Below are positions 19,015 to 28,816 of a stretch of DNA of 64,000 bases, in pieces (the stretch's first letter is position 1; each line of letters begins with the position of its first letter). The position numbers and the translations under genes are program-made. The stretch covers positions 1-64,000 of the forward strand of contig JANQPM010000043.1 in assembly GCA_028289465.1 (NCBI GenBank), written 5' to 3'. The notes under the pieces are model-generated. The model was not told the origin of the DNA and did no database searches. It saw only the letters and a list, made by a program, of their open reading frames with translations. The DNA is from Lysobacterales bacterium (GTDB taxonomy: Bacteria; Pseudomonadota; Gammaproteobacteria; Xanthomonadales; SZUA-36).

Positions 19015-19422
19015 GTGAACGTGAAAAAGTGGCTTCTTGCAGCGGTTGTAACCGGCTTTTCGGTGGCCGCGGCCAGTGCCGACCAGGAACGGCCTAAGGA
19101 ACTGCGTGGCATGGGCGCGATTATTCAATCCGGCGGCGTGGCGGCGCAGTGCATTTTCCCGGTGGAGGTTTATCAGATCGACGGCAAGAGCATCGATACC
19201 GAAGGCCGGCTGAGCTTTAAGTTGCCGGCGGGCAGGCATGTACTTCGTGCGTCGGCGGTGGTCAATCTGAACGGCTGCGGCGGCAGCCGGCACGATATTT
19301 ACCGCAAGCCGATACCACCGTTGGAAATCGAGGTGCTGCCAGGCCGGCAGTATCATATCGGGCTGGATGCCAAACCTGCCCGAAAGAAGGATTGGCGTCT
19401 GGTCGTCTGGAAAACGCGTTAA
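19015..19422 (+). CDS. Small exported protein of unknown function
   Basis: A 135-residue protein with a clear Sec signal (VKKWLLAAVVTGFSVAAASA, cleavage near residue 22). The mature part is beta-rich, with a two-cysteine arrangement (C in AAQCIF and C in NGCGG) that could form a disulfide, and a segment PAGRHVLRASAVVN typical of small beta-sandwich periplasmic domains. The start is GTG at 19015 with AAGGGTG upstream; a second GTG two codons later is equally possible. I do not recognise a named family. It converges on gshA. Confidence 0.7.
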   Translation: MNVKKWLLAAVVTGFSVAAASADQERPKELRGMGAIIQSGGVAAQCIFPVEVYQIDGKSIDTEGRLSFKLPAGRHVLRASAVVNLNGCGGSRHDIYRKPIPPLEIEVLPGRQYHIGLDAKPARKKDWRLVVWKTR

Positions 19423-19449
19423 GCAGCCGCGCCATCGGCACTGGCAGGG

Positions 19450-20808
19450 CTAGTAGGCGCACTCCTCGAAAACAGGGTCGACCGACTGCCCCCAGCGGTC
19501 ATAGAAACACCGGATTTTCCGTTCGGCCGGCGTAATGCCGGATTCGGCGATTTCCATCAGCGGTGCGAGAAATCCGGACTCATTGTCGCCGGATGCATTC
19601 AGCCGGTTGCGCGCGGCCAGACCGGCCTGGGACCAGCGCAGGCTGTGGCCGGCGATTTCCTGCACCGACCGACCGGCGATTTCCGCCTTCAAACCCCGCC
19701 GGGCGACATCCAGACGCAGTTGCTGCAACTGTTCGATCGACCAGTCGGAGGTCATTTCCAGCGCGGCATCCACGCTGTCCCGATGGTAAAGCAAGCCGAC
19801 CCAGTAGGCCGGCAGCGCGCATAGTCGCCGCCACGGGCCGCCGTCGGCACCACGCATTTCCAGAAATTTCTTCAGACGGACTTCCGGAAAGGCGGTAGTC
19901 ATGTGATCCTCCCAGTCCTTCAGGGTCGGCATCTCGCCGGGCAGCGCCGGGAGCCTGCCGGCCAGGAAATCGCGGAAGGACTGTCCCGATGCATCCAGGT
20001 AGCGGCCGTCCCGGTAAACAAAATACATCGGCACGTCGAGCATATAGTCCACATAGCGCTCAAAGCCCATGCCGGATTCGAACACAAAGGGCAGCATGCC
20101 GGTGCGGTCGGGATCGGTATCGCTCCAGATATTGGCGCGGTAGCTCAGCCAGCCGCTGGGCTGCCCTTCGATGAACGGCGAGTTGGCGAACAGCGCGGTT
20201 GCGATCGGTTGCAGGGCCAGCGATACCCGGAATTTACGGACCATATCGGCCTCGTCGGAAAAATCCAGGTTGACCTGTACGGTACAGGTGCGCTTCATCA
20301 TGTCGTGGCCCAGCGAACCCACTTTCGGCATGTAGTCGCGCATGATGCGATAGCGGCCCTTCGGCATCCACGGTATCGCTTCGCGTGGCCACTTCGGCTG
20401 AAAGCCCATGCCGAGGAAACCGATATCCAGCGGGTCCGCGACCGCTTTGACCTGTTTGAGGTGTGTATTGACCTCGAAGCAGGTCTGGTGAAGATTGTCC
20501 AGCAGCGCGCCGGACAGTTCCACCTGCCCACCCGGTTCCAACGTAACCGATGAGCCGTCGTCCATGCCCAGCGCGATCAACTTGCCGTTTTCTTCGACCG
20601 GCTGCCAGCCGTAAGCCTGCAGTCCGCTTAGAATAGCCCGAATGCTTCTGTCGCCATCGTATTCCAATGGCCGCAGATCGTCGCGGGTAAAACCGAACTT
20701 TTCGTGTTCGGTTCCTAGCTTCCAGTCCGATTCCGGCTTGCTGCCGGATTCGAGGTATTCGATCAGTTGTCCCCGGTCGGTAACCGGGGCATTGTTTGGC
20801 GCTGGCAA
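19450..20808 (-). CDS. gshA: Glutamate-cysteine ligase, plant/alphaproteobacterial-type (GCS2 family)
   Basis: About 452 residues. Recognisable stretches are [12 protein letters not shown], the ATP/substrate strand [14 protein letters not shown], and [20 protein letters not shown]. This is the GshA class found in plants and many proteobacteria, not the E. coli class. It makes gamma-glutamylcysteine, the first step of glutathione synthesis. The frame opens at a GTG at 20829 with no ribosome-binding site. The TTG at 20808 has a perfect AAGGAG six bases upstream, so I take it as the start (product beginning with Met then PAPNNAP). The gene is divergent from the opp cluster. Confidence 0.9.
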   Translation of the reverse strand: MPAPNNAPVTDRGQLIEYLESGSKPESDWKLGTEHEKFGFTRDDLRPLEYDGDRSIRAILSGLQAYGWQPVEENGKLIALGMDDGSSVTLEPGGQVELSGALLDNLHQTCFEVNTHLKQVKAVADPLDIGFLGMGFQPKWPREAIPWMPKGRYRIMRDYMPKVGSLGHDMMKRTCTVQVNLDFSDEADMVRKFRVSLALQPIATALFANSPFIEGQPSGWLSYRANIWSDTDPDRTGMLPFVFESGMGFERYVDYMLDVPMYFVYRDGRYLDASGQSFRDFLAGRLPALPGEMPTLKDWEDHMTTAFPEVRLKKFLEMRGADGGPWRRLCALPAYWVGLLYHRDSVDAALEMTSDWSIEQLQQLRLDVARRGLKAEIAGRSVQEIAGHSLRWSQAGLAARNRLNASGDNESGFLAPLMEIAESGITPAERKIRCFYDRWGQSVDPVFEECAY

Positions 20809-20912
20809 CGGGGGCTCCTTGCTTGGCACAGGGGCGTCGATTGCCTAGGATACACGTTGGCGTTTCCGGGAAACAGACGGCTCCTGAAGAACATGTTTTT
20901 GCAGCACTTATT

Positions 20913-22472
20913 TTGAAGACCTTGTCGCGCATTGTCGTTCTACTCGTCGCGCCGCTGCTGAGCAGTCTGGTTCATACCGCGCCGCTGATGCGCGGTCTCG
21001 GCCCCGAACCGGACTCCCTGGATATCCATCACGGCCAGGGGGTATCGTCATTGAACATCCTGCGGGATATCCGGGAAGGCCTGCTGACCGTGAATGCGCA
21101 GGGTCAGGCCGTCGCCGGCGCAGCAGCCGGCTGGGAAGTTTCGCGGGACGGTACCCGCTACCGTTTCGAGATTGATCCGTCCGCACGATGGTCCGATGGA
21201 CAGCCGGTGACCGCCGACGACTTCGCCCGCGGCTGGCGCCGTGCGCTGGATCCGGCAACCGCGTCCGCCAATGCACAGCTCTTGTCCGCGGTCAAAAACG
21301 CCCGGGCAGTGCTGGCCGGAACGGTGGAGCCCGAAATGCTGGGCATCGAAGCTGTCGATGATGAGACCCTGAAGATCGAGCTGGAACAGCCGGTGCCCTG
21401 GCTGCTTTACCTGCTGACCCACCCGGTCAGCTATCCGTTGTCGCAAAACGGTTCGGACGATCACCGGCAAGGGCCGTTTAACGGCGCCTATATGCTGCAA
21501 AGCTGGGTGCCTAACGCCGAATTGGTGCTGCAGGCCAATCCGCACCGTTCGGCCGCTTTCACGCCGACGGTGAAGTGGTTTCCGGTGCAAGACCCGGCCT
21601 CGGAATTGGCCCGCTACCGCGCCGGAGAGCTGCATATCACCGAAACCATACCGCCGGGCCGCTACCGCTGGCTGGTGGCCAACCTCGGCAGGGAGTTGCA
21701 GGTACATCCGTATCTCGGAACGTTTTTCCTCGGCTTGAATTTGCGCCGGGAACCGTTCGTTGCACAACCCGGTCTCCGGCGGGCACTGGCGCTGGCGATC
21801 GACCGCGGCAAGCTGACCGATCTGGTGCTGGCCTCCGGTGAGCAGCCGGCCTTCAGCCTGGTCCCACCGGGTCTTGGCGAGTACCAGCCGCAGGCCATGG
21901 CCTTGTCGGCGACGCTTCAGGCCGAGCGCGAAGAAGAGGCCCGGTCGCTTTACCGCGCCGCCGGTTATTCCGCCGAGAAACCGCTGCGGCTGCAGTTGCG
22001 GTTTAATACCTCCAGCACCCACCGGCGCATGGCGATAGCGGTCGCCGCGATGTGGAAGCAGGTGCTGGGCGTGCATACCGAGCTGGTCAACGAGGAATGG
22101 AAAGTCTATGTCAACAACCGGCGGCACGGCGTCGTGACCCAGGTATTTCGTGGCGGCTGGATAGCCGACTATGCCGACCCGAGCAACTTTCTCGATTTGT
22201 TTGACAGCCGGTCCGAACAAAACTGGTCAGGCTATGCGTCGGCCGAGCTCGACCGATATCTGGACACTGCCCGGCGAATGCCGGCCAACCGGCAGCGCCG
22301 GCGGGTATTGCAGCAGGCCGAGCAGCTATTGATGAACGACTTACCGCTGATTCCACTCTATTATTATGTTTCCAGACATTTGGTTAAGCCCGAGGTTGAA
22401 GGTTTCGTGCCGAATGTCATGGATGTTCATCTATCTCGTTACCTAACGGTCGGAGAGCGAAACACGCAATGA
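20913..22472 (+). CDS. Oligopeptide ABC importer, substrate-binding protein 1
   Basis: About 519 residues of the OppA/DppA family (SBP_bac_5), with an N-terminal signal segment (RIVVLLVAPLLSSLVHTA). The frame is open back to 20796, but that region overlaps the gshA start. The TTG at 20913 begins the signal sequence, though no clear ribosome-binding site is seen. Family features include EPDSLDIHHGQG, GPFNGAYMLQSW and the C-terminal DLPLIPLYYYVSRHL. It is clearly paralogous to the next gene (shared GEQPAFSLVPPG and LVNEEWKVY). It lacks a lipobox, unlike its neighbour, so it may be freely periplasmic. It delivers peptides to the OppBCDF transporter downstream. Confidence 0.9.
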   Translation: MKTLSRIVVLLVAPLLSSLVHTAPLMRGLGPEPDSLDIHHGQGVSSLNILRDIREGLLTVNAQGQAVAGAAAGWEVSRDGTRYRFEIDPSARWSDGQPVTADDFARGWRRALDPATASANAQLLSAVKNARAVLAGTVEPEMLGIEAVDDETLKIELEQPVPWLLYLLTHPVSYPLSQNGSDDHRQGPFNGAYMLQSWVPNAELVLQANPHRSAAFTPTVKWFPVQDPASELARYRAGELHITETIPPGRYRWLVANLGRELQVHPYLGTFFLGLNLRREPFVAQPGLRRALALAIDRGKLTDLVLASGEQPAFSLVPPGLGEYQPQAMALSATLQAEREEEARSLYRAAGYSAEKPLRLQLRFNTSSTHRRMAIAVAAMWKQVLGVHTELVNEEWKVYVNNRRHGVVTQVFRGGWIADYADPSNFLDLFDSRSEQNWSGYASAELDRYLDTARRMPANRQRRRVLQQAEQLLMNDLPLIPLYYYVSRHLVKPEVEGFVPNVMDVHLSRYLTVGERNTQ

Positions 22473-24202
22473 GAACCTGCTGGGTCAGCTTACTGTTCCT
22501 GCTGCTTGCGGCATGCGATGTCGGTCGGCACGGCGATACGCCGGTGGATGCCGCGGCGCTGGCGCCGACAACCGATGCGGCGCCAGCAGCCAATGATTCG
22601 TTGCGCCGTGACGAGGGAGTTCTGACAACCCTGAACCGCGGCAACGGGCAGGAACCGCAGACGCTGGACCCGCACTTGGCCAGCGGTGTGCCGGCCTCGA
22701 ATATTCTGCGCGACCTGTTTGAAGGCCTGACCGGCGAATCGCCGGACGGACGTATTATTCCAGGCGCTGCACAGCGCTGGAACATCTCGCACGACGGTAC
22801 GGTATATACCTTTCACCTGCGCCGCGACGCGCGCTGGTCGAACGGCGACCCGGTAACCGGCGCGGATTTCGTTTTCGGCCTGCAGCGGTCGGCGGACCCG
22901 GAAACGGCCTCTTCCTATGTCCATGTCCTCGCGCCGATCCAAAACGCCGAAGCGGTGATTTCGGGCGAAATGCCGGTCACGGAACTCGGCGTACACGCGC
23001 TGGATACCTATACGGTACAAATCACCCTGAACGCACCGACGCCTTATTTCCTGGGGCTGCTGACCCACTCGTCGACCTATCCGGTGCATCAGGCGTCCCT
23101 GCAGGCGGCCGGGCGCGATTTTTCCAAACCGGGCAATCTGGTTTCCAACGGCGCCTATCGGCTTCAGGACTGGGTGGTTCGCTCACAGGTCTCTCTGCTG
23201 AAGAACCCGTACTACTGGGACGCGGATAATGTCGCTATCGACAAGGTGGTATATCACGCAATCGAGGATCAGTCGGCCGAACTCAAGCGCTACCGGTCCG
23301 GAGAGCTGGACTGGACCGAGGAAGTGCCAAACAACCTGTTTCGCTGGATTCAGGAGCACATGGCCGATCAGTTAGTGGTCACCCCGTGGCTCGGCTCCTA
23401 CTATTTCGGCTTTAATCTGACCAAAGAGCCGTTTATCGACAGCCCCGACTTGAGACGGGCGCTGGCGCTGGCGATCGATCGTGAAATCATTACCGGCAAA
23501 GTCACGCAGTTCGGCGAACAACCGGCATTTTCTTTGGTGCCCCCCGGTATGCCGGATTATCCGCGGTCAGTGCCTGAATGGGCCGAATGGGACCAGGCCC
23601 GGCGAGAAGAAGAGGCCAGGCGCCTGTATCAGAATGCCGGCTATTCGTCCGAAGCGCCGCTGCGGGTGGAAATCCGCTATAACACCAGCGAAAACCATAA
23701 GAAGATTGCGCTGGCGATCGCATCCATGTGGAAACAGGTGCTCGGCGTCGAGGCCGGCCTGGTCAACGAAGAATGGAAAGTGTTTTTACAAAACCGGGAA
23801 CAGAAATCCGTCACCCAGGTTTTCCGCGCCGGCTGGATCGGCGATTACAACGATGCATTCAGCTTTCTGGAATTGTTTCATTCTTCGCACGGGCGGAACG
23901 ACTTCGGCTACAGCAACCCCGTTTACGACCGGCTTTTGGCCGATATCGCGAAGGAACGGATTCCTATTCGCCGGCGCCGGCTAATGGCCGCGGCGGAGCA
24001 AATACTGCTTCAGGACCAGCCGATTATTCCGATCTACGCCTATGTCACCAAGCGTCTGGTCAAGCCGCAGCTAAAAGGCTGGGAAAACAATATAATGGAC
24101 CACCACTACAGCAAACACCTGTACTTTGAGACGCAAACCGATGAACCAGCGGACAGCAGCGAGACACTCGACGAGGCCGGCGGAGATGCGGCGGGGCGGT
24201 AG
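22469..24202 (+). CDS. oppA: Oligopeptide ABC importer, substrate-binding lipoprotein 2
   Basis: A 577-residue OppA-family protein. The N-terminus MRTCWVSLLFLLLAACDVG carries a lipobox (LAAC), so it is likely tethered to a membrane. The family body includes EPQTLDPHLASGVPASNILR, SNGAYRLQDWVV and DQPIIPIYAYVTKRL. The ATG overlaps the preceding gene's stop by four bases (ATGA), indicating translational coupling. Together the two genes give one transporter two binding proteins, presumably with different peptide preferences. Confidence 0.93.
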   Translation: MRTCWVSLLFLLLAACDVGRHGDTPVDAAALAPTTDAAPAANDSLRRDEGVLTTLNRGNGQEPQTLDPHLASGVPASNILRDLFEGLTGESPDGRIIPGAAQRWNISHDGTVYTFHLRRDARWSNGDPVTGADFVFGLQRSADPETASSYVHVLAPIQNAEAVISGEMPVTELGVHALDTYTVQITLNAPTPYFLGLLTHSSTYPVHQASLQAAGRDFSKPGNLVSNGAYRLQDWVVRSQVSLLKNPYYWDADNVAIDKVVYHAIEDQSAELKRYRSGELDWTEEVPNNLFRWIQEHMADQLVVTPWLGSYYFGFNLTKEPFIDSPDLRRALALAIDREIITGKVTQFGEQPAFSLVPPGMPDYPRSVPEWAEWDQARREEEARRLYQNAGYSSEAPLRVEIRYNTSENHKKIALAIASMWKQVLGVEAGLVNEEWKVFLQNREQKSVTQVFRAGWIGDYNDAFSFLELFHSSHGRNDFGYSNPVYDRLLADIAKERIPIRRRRLMAAAEQILLQDQPIIPIYAYVTKRLVKPQLKGWENNIMDHHYSKHLYFETQTDEPADSSETLDEAGGDAAGR

Positions 24203-24295
24203 CGGATCGCCAGCCGGGCTCAGGGCTGGGCTCCGGGCCGGGCAAGCGATAGCCTCATTGCGGCGAACCGGGGAGTCCGGCGCAGGAATCTCCGG

Positions 24296-25225
24296 GTGCT
24301 GAAGTATTCGCTGCGACGGCTGCTGTGGGCGGTTCCCACGCTGGTTCTGCTGATTACCCTGGCTTTCTTTATGATGCGGGTCGCACCGGGCGGGCCGTTT
24401 GACAGCGAAAAAAGTCTGCCGCCGGAGATCGAGGCCAACCTGAACGCCAAATACCATCTGGACGAGCCGCTGGTCCAGCAATATTTTCGCTACCTGGGCC
24501 AAATACTGCATCTGGATTTCGGGCCGTCGTTTTCCTACAAGGACTGGACCGTCAATGAGCTGATCGCCGATGGTTTTCCGGTTTCGCTGACCATTGGATC
24601 GCTGGCCATGCTGCTGGCGTTCTTCGCCGGGACCTCGATAGGCACCCTGGCGGCGTTACGTCAGAATACCGCGGTGGACTATGGCGCGATGGGAACGGCT
24701 ATGATCGGTATCTCCATTCCGAATTTCGTGGTGGCGCCGCTGCTGATCCTGCTGGTAGCCGTCTATGCCGGCTGGCTGCCGGCCGGCGGCTGGGATTGGA
24801 GCTGGCAGCGCATGGTATTGCCGGTGATTACGCTGGCACTGCCGATGATCGCGTACATCGCCCGCCTGATGCGCGGCAGCATGATCGAAGTGCTGCATTC
24901 GAACTTCATCCGGACCGCGCGCGCCAAGGGCCTGCCCGAGACCACAGTCATTCGGCGCCACGCGCTGAAGCCCGCCCTGTTGCCGGTCATCTCCTTTATG
25001 GGGCCTGCGACTGCCGGGCTGATCACCGGTTCGGTGGTGATCGAGCGCATTTTCGCGATACCGGGCATCGGCAGCTACTTTGTGCAGGGCGCGATGAACC
25101 GCGACTATACCCTGGTGATGGGCGTGGTGGTGTTTTACGGCATTCTGATCATCCTGTTCAACTTCCTGGTGGACTTGATCTATGCCTGGTTCAATCCGCG
25201 CATTCGGTACGAAGACCATGGCTGA
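24296..25225 (+). CDS. oppB: Oligopeptide ABC importer, permease
   Basis: A 309-residue permease with six membrane segments beginning LRRLLWAVPTLVLLITLAFF. It has the OppB/DppB-type periplasmic loop after the first helix and the coupling motif region around ARAKGLPETTVIRRHALKPA. The start is GTG at 24296 with AGGA about eight bases upstream. It follows oppA after 93 bases and overlaps oppC, with which it forms the channel. Confidence 0.94.
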   Translation: MLKYSLRRLLWAVPTLVLLITLAFFMMRVAPGGPFDSEKSLPPEIEANLNAKYHLDEPLVQQYFRYLGQILHLDFGPSFSYKDWTVNELIADGFPVSLTIGSLAMLLAFFAGTSIGTLAALRQNTAVDYGAMGTAMIGISIPNFVVAPLLILLVAVYAGWLPAGGWDWSWQRMVLPVITLALPMIAYIARLMRGSMIEVLHSNFIRTARAKGLPETTVIRRHALKPALLPVISFMGPATAGLITGSVVIERIFAIPGIGSYFVQGAMNRDYTLVMGVVVFYGILIILFNFLVDLIYAWFNPRIRYEDHG

Positions 25226-26138
25226 CAATCCGGCACTGGAATCGGCCAACGACGCGTTTGCGCAAGCGCTGGAGCAACCGGAAGTCCAGGGCCGGTCGCT
25301 GTGGCAGGACGCGTGGCACCGGCTGCTGAAAAACCGGGCAGCCGTAGTCAGTGGTACGCTGTTGCTGATCCTGCTGCTGCTGGTCATCTTCGGGCCGATG
25401 CTCAGCCCGTACGATTTCGATTACACCGACTGGGACAATATCTATCACGCGCCGTCACTGGCCAACGGACATGTGTTCGGCACCGATGCGGTCGGCCGCG
25501 ATTTGTTCGTGCGTACCCTGGTCGGCGGACGAATCTCGTTGCTGGTCGGCCTGGTCGCGACGCTGGTCAGCCTGCTGATCGGCGTCACCTATGGCGCAGT
25601 GGCCGGCTATTTCGGCGGCCGGCTGGACCAGACGATGATGCGGCTGGTGGATATTTTCTATGCGATGCCGTTCATGTTTCTGGTGATTTTACTGATGGTC
25701 GTATTCGGGCGGCATATCGTATTGATCTTCGTGGCCATCGGCGCGGTGAATTGGCTCGATATGGCGCGCATCGTCCGCGGCCAGACGCTGAGCCTGAAAA
25801 ACACCGATTACGTCGAAGCGGCCAAGGTCTGCGGCGTGAAACCGGCCGCTATTATCCGGCGGCATATCCTGCCGAACCTGCTGGGCGTGGTGATGGTTTA
25901 TGTCACGCTGACCATTCCGCAGGTCATCCTGGTGGAATCCTTTCTCAGTTTTCTCGGCCTTGGCGTACAGGAGCCGATGACCAGTTGGGGCGCGCTGGTC
26001 AACGACGGCGCGCAGGATATGGAGTCGGCACCGTGGATGCTGGTGTTCCCGGCACTGTTTCTGACGGTCACGCTCTACTGTCTGAACTACATCGGCGACG
26101 GTCTGCGCGATGCGTTGGACCCGAAGGACCATTTATGA
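25218..26138 (+). CDS. oppC: Oligopeptide ABC importer, permease
   Basis: A 306-residue permease of the OppC/DppC type: a cytoplasmic N-tail (NPALESANDAFAQALEQPEV), a first helix AAVVSGTLLLILLLLVIFGP, then FGTDAVGRDLFVRTLVGGRI and the EAA loop EAAKVCGVKPAAIIRRHILP. The ATG at 25218 overlaps the oppB stop by eight bases. The frame is open further upstream inside oppB, which is not used. Confidence 0.94.
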   Translation: MADNPALESANDAFAQALEQPEVQGRSLWQDAWHRLLKNRAAVVSGTLLLILLLLVIFGPMLSPYDFDYTDWDNIYHAPSLANGHVFGTDAVGRDLFVRTLVGGRISLLVGLVATLVSLLIGVTYGAVAGYFGGRLDQTMMRLVDIFYAMPFMFLVILLMVVFGRHIVLIFVAIGAVNWLDMARIVRGQTLSLKNTDYVEAAKVCGVKPAAIIRRHILPNLLGVVMVYVTLTIPQVILVESFLSFLGLGVQEPMTSWGALVNDGAQDMESAPWMLVFPALFLTVTLYCLNYIGDGLRDALDPKDHL

Positions 26139-26178
26139 GGCCGGCGCCGGTTACCAGGCCAGTACGGGGACGATTGAG

Positions 26179-27144
26179 ATGAGTCTCCTAGAGGTGCGCA
26201 ATCTGACCGTCAGCTTCGATACCCCTGAAGGCGAGGTGCATGCGGTCAACGGTATCGATTTCTCGCTGGAGCCGGGCGAGACGCTGGCCGTCGTCGGTGA
26301 GTCCGGCTCCGGAAAAAGCCAGACCGCGCTGTCCTTGCTGGGGCTGCTGGCCGAGAACGGCAGAGCGGTGGGCGAGGCCCGGTATCGCGGCCGCGATTTG
26401 CTGTCGATGACCGCGACCGAGCTGAACGAAATCCGCGGCGAGCAGATCGCGATGATCTTTCAGGACCCGATGACTTCCCTGAACCCTTATATGAGCATTG
26501 AGCAGCAGATGCTGGAAGTACTGTACCGGCATCGACGGATGAAAAAGGCGGAAGCGCGCGAGCGCGCGGTTGAAATGCTGCGCCAGGTACAGATACCGGA
26601 CCCCGAGCAGCGCATTCGCCAATACCCGCATGAGTATTCCGGTGGTATGCAGCAGCGGGTGATGATTGCGATGGGCCTGCTGTGCGAACCCGACTTGTTG
26701 ATCGCCGATGAGCCGACCACCGCGCTGGACGTCACGGTTCAACACCAGATCAGCCGGCTGATGAGGCATCTGCGCACCAATTCCAATACGGCCATATTGT
26801 TGATCACACACGACCTCGGTGTGGTTGCCGGCTTATGTGACAAGGTGCTGGTGATGTATGCCGGCCAGGTCATGGAATTCGGTTCGGTGGAAGATATCTT
26901 CTATCGGCCGCAGCATCCGTATACCAGAGGCCTGCTGCGTTCGGTTCCGCGCCTGGACCGGGGCGACGAATCCGGCATGCATGCGATTCCGGGCAATCCG
27001 CCGAATCTGCTGGAACTGCCTGCCGGCTGCCCGTTCCGCGACCGCTGCGAATCCGCGTTCGAATCCTGCGTACAAATGCCGCCACTGGAGCAGCTACCGG
27101 GCGGCGGCCTGAAGCGTTGTCATCTGGAGGCCGCCGATGAGTAA
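26179..27144 (+). CDS. oppD: Oligopeptide ABC importer, ATPase
   Basis: A 321-residue ABC ATPase. It has Walker A GESGSGKS near residue 40, Q-loop IFQDPMTSLNP, signature YSGGMQQRVMIAMG, Walker B LLIADEPTTALDV and a C-terminal oligopeptide-type extension with a cysteine cluster (CPFRDRCESAFESC), which in some homologues binds an iron-sulfur cluster. The ATG at 26179 follows GGGGA. The open frame from 26110 starts inside oppC. It overlaps oppF by eight bases. Confidence 0.95.
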   Translation: MSLLEVRNLTVSFDTPEGEVHAVNGIDFSLEPGETLAVVGESGSGKSQTALSLLGLLAENGRAVGEARYRGRDLLSMTATELNEIRGEQIAMIFQDPMTSLNPYMSIEQQMLEVLYRHRRMKKAEARERAVEMLRQVQIPDPEQRIRQYPHEYSGGMQQRVMIAMGLLCEPDLLIADEPTTALDVTVQHQISRLMRHLRTNSNTAILLITHDLGVVAGLCDKVLVMYAGQVMEFGSVEDIFYRPQHPYTRGLLRSVPRLDRGDESGMHAIPGNPPNLLELPAGCPFRDRCESAFESCVQMPPLEQLPGGGLKRCHLEAADE

Positions 27145-28153
27145 GCCGCTGCTCAAAGTTCAGGATGTCCGGGTCCATTTTCCGGTCGAAACCGGCGGCT
27201 GGTTCCAGCGCGAAAAAAAGGTACTGAAGGCAGTGGACGGTATCAGCTTCGAGTTGCAGCCCGGGGAAACCCTGGGGGTGGTCGGCGAATCCGGTTGTGG
27301 AAAATCCACGCTGGCCAGAGCGATTCTGGGGCTGATCAAGCCGACCCGTGGCCGGGTGGTCTGGATGGGCGAGGACATGGCGAGTCTGGACCCGGAATCT
27401 CTGCGCCAGAAACGCAAGGAACTGCAGATCGTTTTTCAGGATCCGCTGGCCGCGCTGAACCCGCGTCTGAATGTCGGCGAGATCATCGCCGAACCGCTGA
27501 AAACCTTCTATCCCAGTATGCAGCGCGTGCAGATTCGGGAGCGCGTCAAAGGCATGCTGAAAATGGTCGGGTTGCTGCCGAACCAGATCAACCGCTATCC
27601 GCACGAATTTTCCGGTGGGCAATGCCAGCGCATCGGCATTGCCAGGGCGCTGATTCTGAACCCGAAGCTGATCGTCTGCGACGAGCCGGTCAGCGCGCTG
27701 GACGTTTCTATCCAGGCCCAGATCATCAACCTGTTGAAGGACCTGCAGCGAAAACTGCAGTTGTCGCTGGTGTTCATCGCGCACGATCTGAGCGTGGTGC
27801 GGCATATCTCCGACCGCATTATGGTGATGTATCTGGGACGGGCGATGGAGATCGCGTGTAAAGGGACCATCTACCGCCGGCCGCTGCACCCGTATACCAG
27901 CGCGCTGGTCAAGGCTGTGCCGATACCCGATCCGGTAAAAGAGCGGCGCAAGCGGGAAACCGGGCTGACCGGCCATGTGCCGTCGCCGCTGCACCCGCCG
28001 TCCGGCTGCGTTTTTCGTACCCGCTGCCCGTATGCCGTCGAGCGCTGCGAAGCCGACGTGCCGCCGCTGCGGGCACTGAGCGACGATGGTCTGGTGGCCT
28101 GCCATGAAGCGGAAAACTTCGATTTGTCCATCGCCCGCAGCGAAGAAGAATGA
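27137..28153 (+). CDS. oppF: Oligopeptide ABC importer, ATPase
   Basis: A 338-residue partner of OppD. It has Walker A GESGCGKSTLARAI, signature FSGGQCQRIGIARAL, Walker B LIVCDEPVSALDV and the H-loop IAHDLSVVRHI. The C-terminal oligo/dipeptide transporter domain has a CVFRTRCPYAVERC cysteine cluster. It is the last gene of the six-gene importer cluster. rsmG starts four bases after its stop, so rsmG may be read through from this operon. Confidence 0.95.
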   Translation: MSKPLLKVQDVRVHFPVETGGWFQREKKVLKAVDGISFELQPGETLGVVGESGCGKSTLARAILGLIKPTRGRVVWMGEDMASLDPESLRQKRKELQIVFQDPLAALNPRLNVGEIIAEPLKTFYPSMQRVQIRERVKGMLKMVGLLPNQINRYPHEFSGGQCQRIGIARALILNPKLIVCDEPVSALDVSIQAQIINLLKDLQRKLQLSLVFIAHDLSVVRHISDRIMVMYLGRAMEIACKGTIYRRPLHPYTSALVKAVPIPDPVKERRKRETGLTGHVPSPLHPPSGCVFRTRCPYAVERCEADVPPLRALSDDGLVACHEAENFDLSIARSEEE

Positions 28154-28157
28154 ACTG

Positions 28158-28805
28158 ATGGCGCAGGACCGGGCATCCAGGCTGCAGGCCGGCCTGTCTG
28201 CAATGGGTATGGCTCTGACCGAACAGCAACGATGCCGCTTGCTGGCCTACATTGACTTACTGCACCGCTGGAACCGCAGCTATAACCTGACCGCAGTGCG
28301 CGACAAGGACGCGATGATTGCGAAACATCTGCTGGATTCGCTGGCTTTGTCGCGCTGGGTGGAGGGCACATCGGTGCTGGATATGGGCACCGGCGCCGGA
28401 TTGCCGGGTATTCCGCTCGCGATCGCGATGCCGGAGCGGCATTTTCTGCTGGTCGACAGCGTCGGCAAGAAGATTCGCTTTGTGAACCACGTTCGCCGCT
28501 CGCTGGCGCTGGACAACATCGAGCCGCTGCACACACGGCTGGAGTCTGTGCTGCCGTTGTCGCCGGTCGATACGGTGACTGCAAGGGCGGTTGCCGATCT
28601 GCCGCAACTGGCGGCCTGGGCCTGTCCGGTGCTCAAGCCCGGCGGAGTGCTGTTGGCGGCCCGGGGCCGCGATGTCCATCATTGCCGGTCGCTGGCGCTG
28701 GACGGCTGGCTGGAACCCGAAGTGCAGGAATTGGCGGTTCCGGACTTGCCTGCGGCGCGACATCTGGTCATTATGCGGCGTTCCAGCGACGTACGAACGA
28801 AATAG
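28158..28805 (+). CDS. rsmG: 16S rRNA (guanine-527-N7)-methyltransferase
   Basis: A 215-residue GidB protein: WNRSYNLTAVRDKDAMIAKH, the SAM-binding VLDMGTGAGLPGIPLAIA, and VTARAVADLPQLAAW. The open frame begins at 28086 inside oppF; the ATG at 28158 gives the family length. It precedes parA-parB-atp as in many gammaproteobacteria. The usual upstream neighbour mnmG is absent and the opp cluster stands in its place. Confidence 0.95.
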   Translation: MAQDRASRLQAGLSAMGMALTEQQRCRLLAYIDLLHRWNRSYNLTAVRDKDAMIAKHLLDSLALSRWVEGTSVLDMGTGAGLPGIPLAIAMPERHFLLVDSVGKKIRFVNHVRRSLALDNIEPLHTRLESVLPLSPVDTVTARAVADLPQLAAWACPVLKPGGVLLAARGRDVHHCRSLALDGWLEPEVQELAVPDLPAARHLVIMRRSSDVRTK

Positions 28806-28816
28806 ACGCAGACGGC

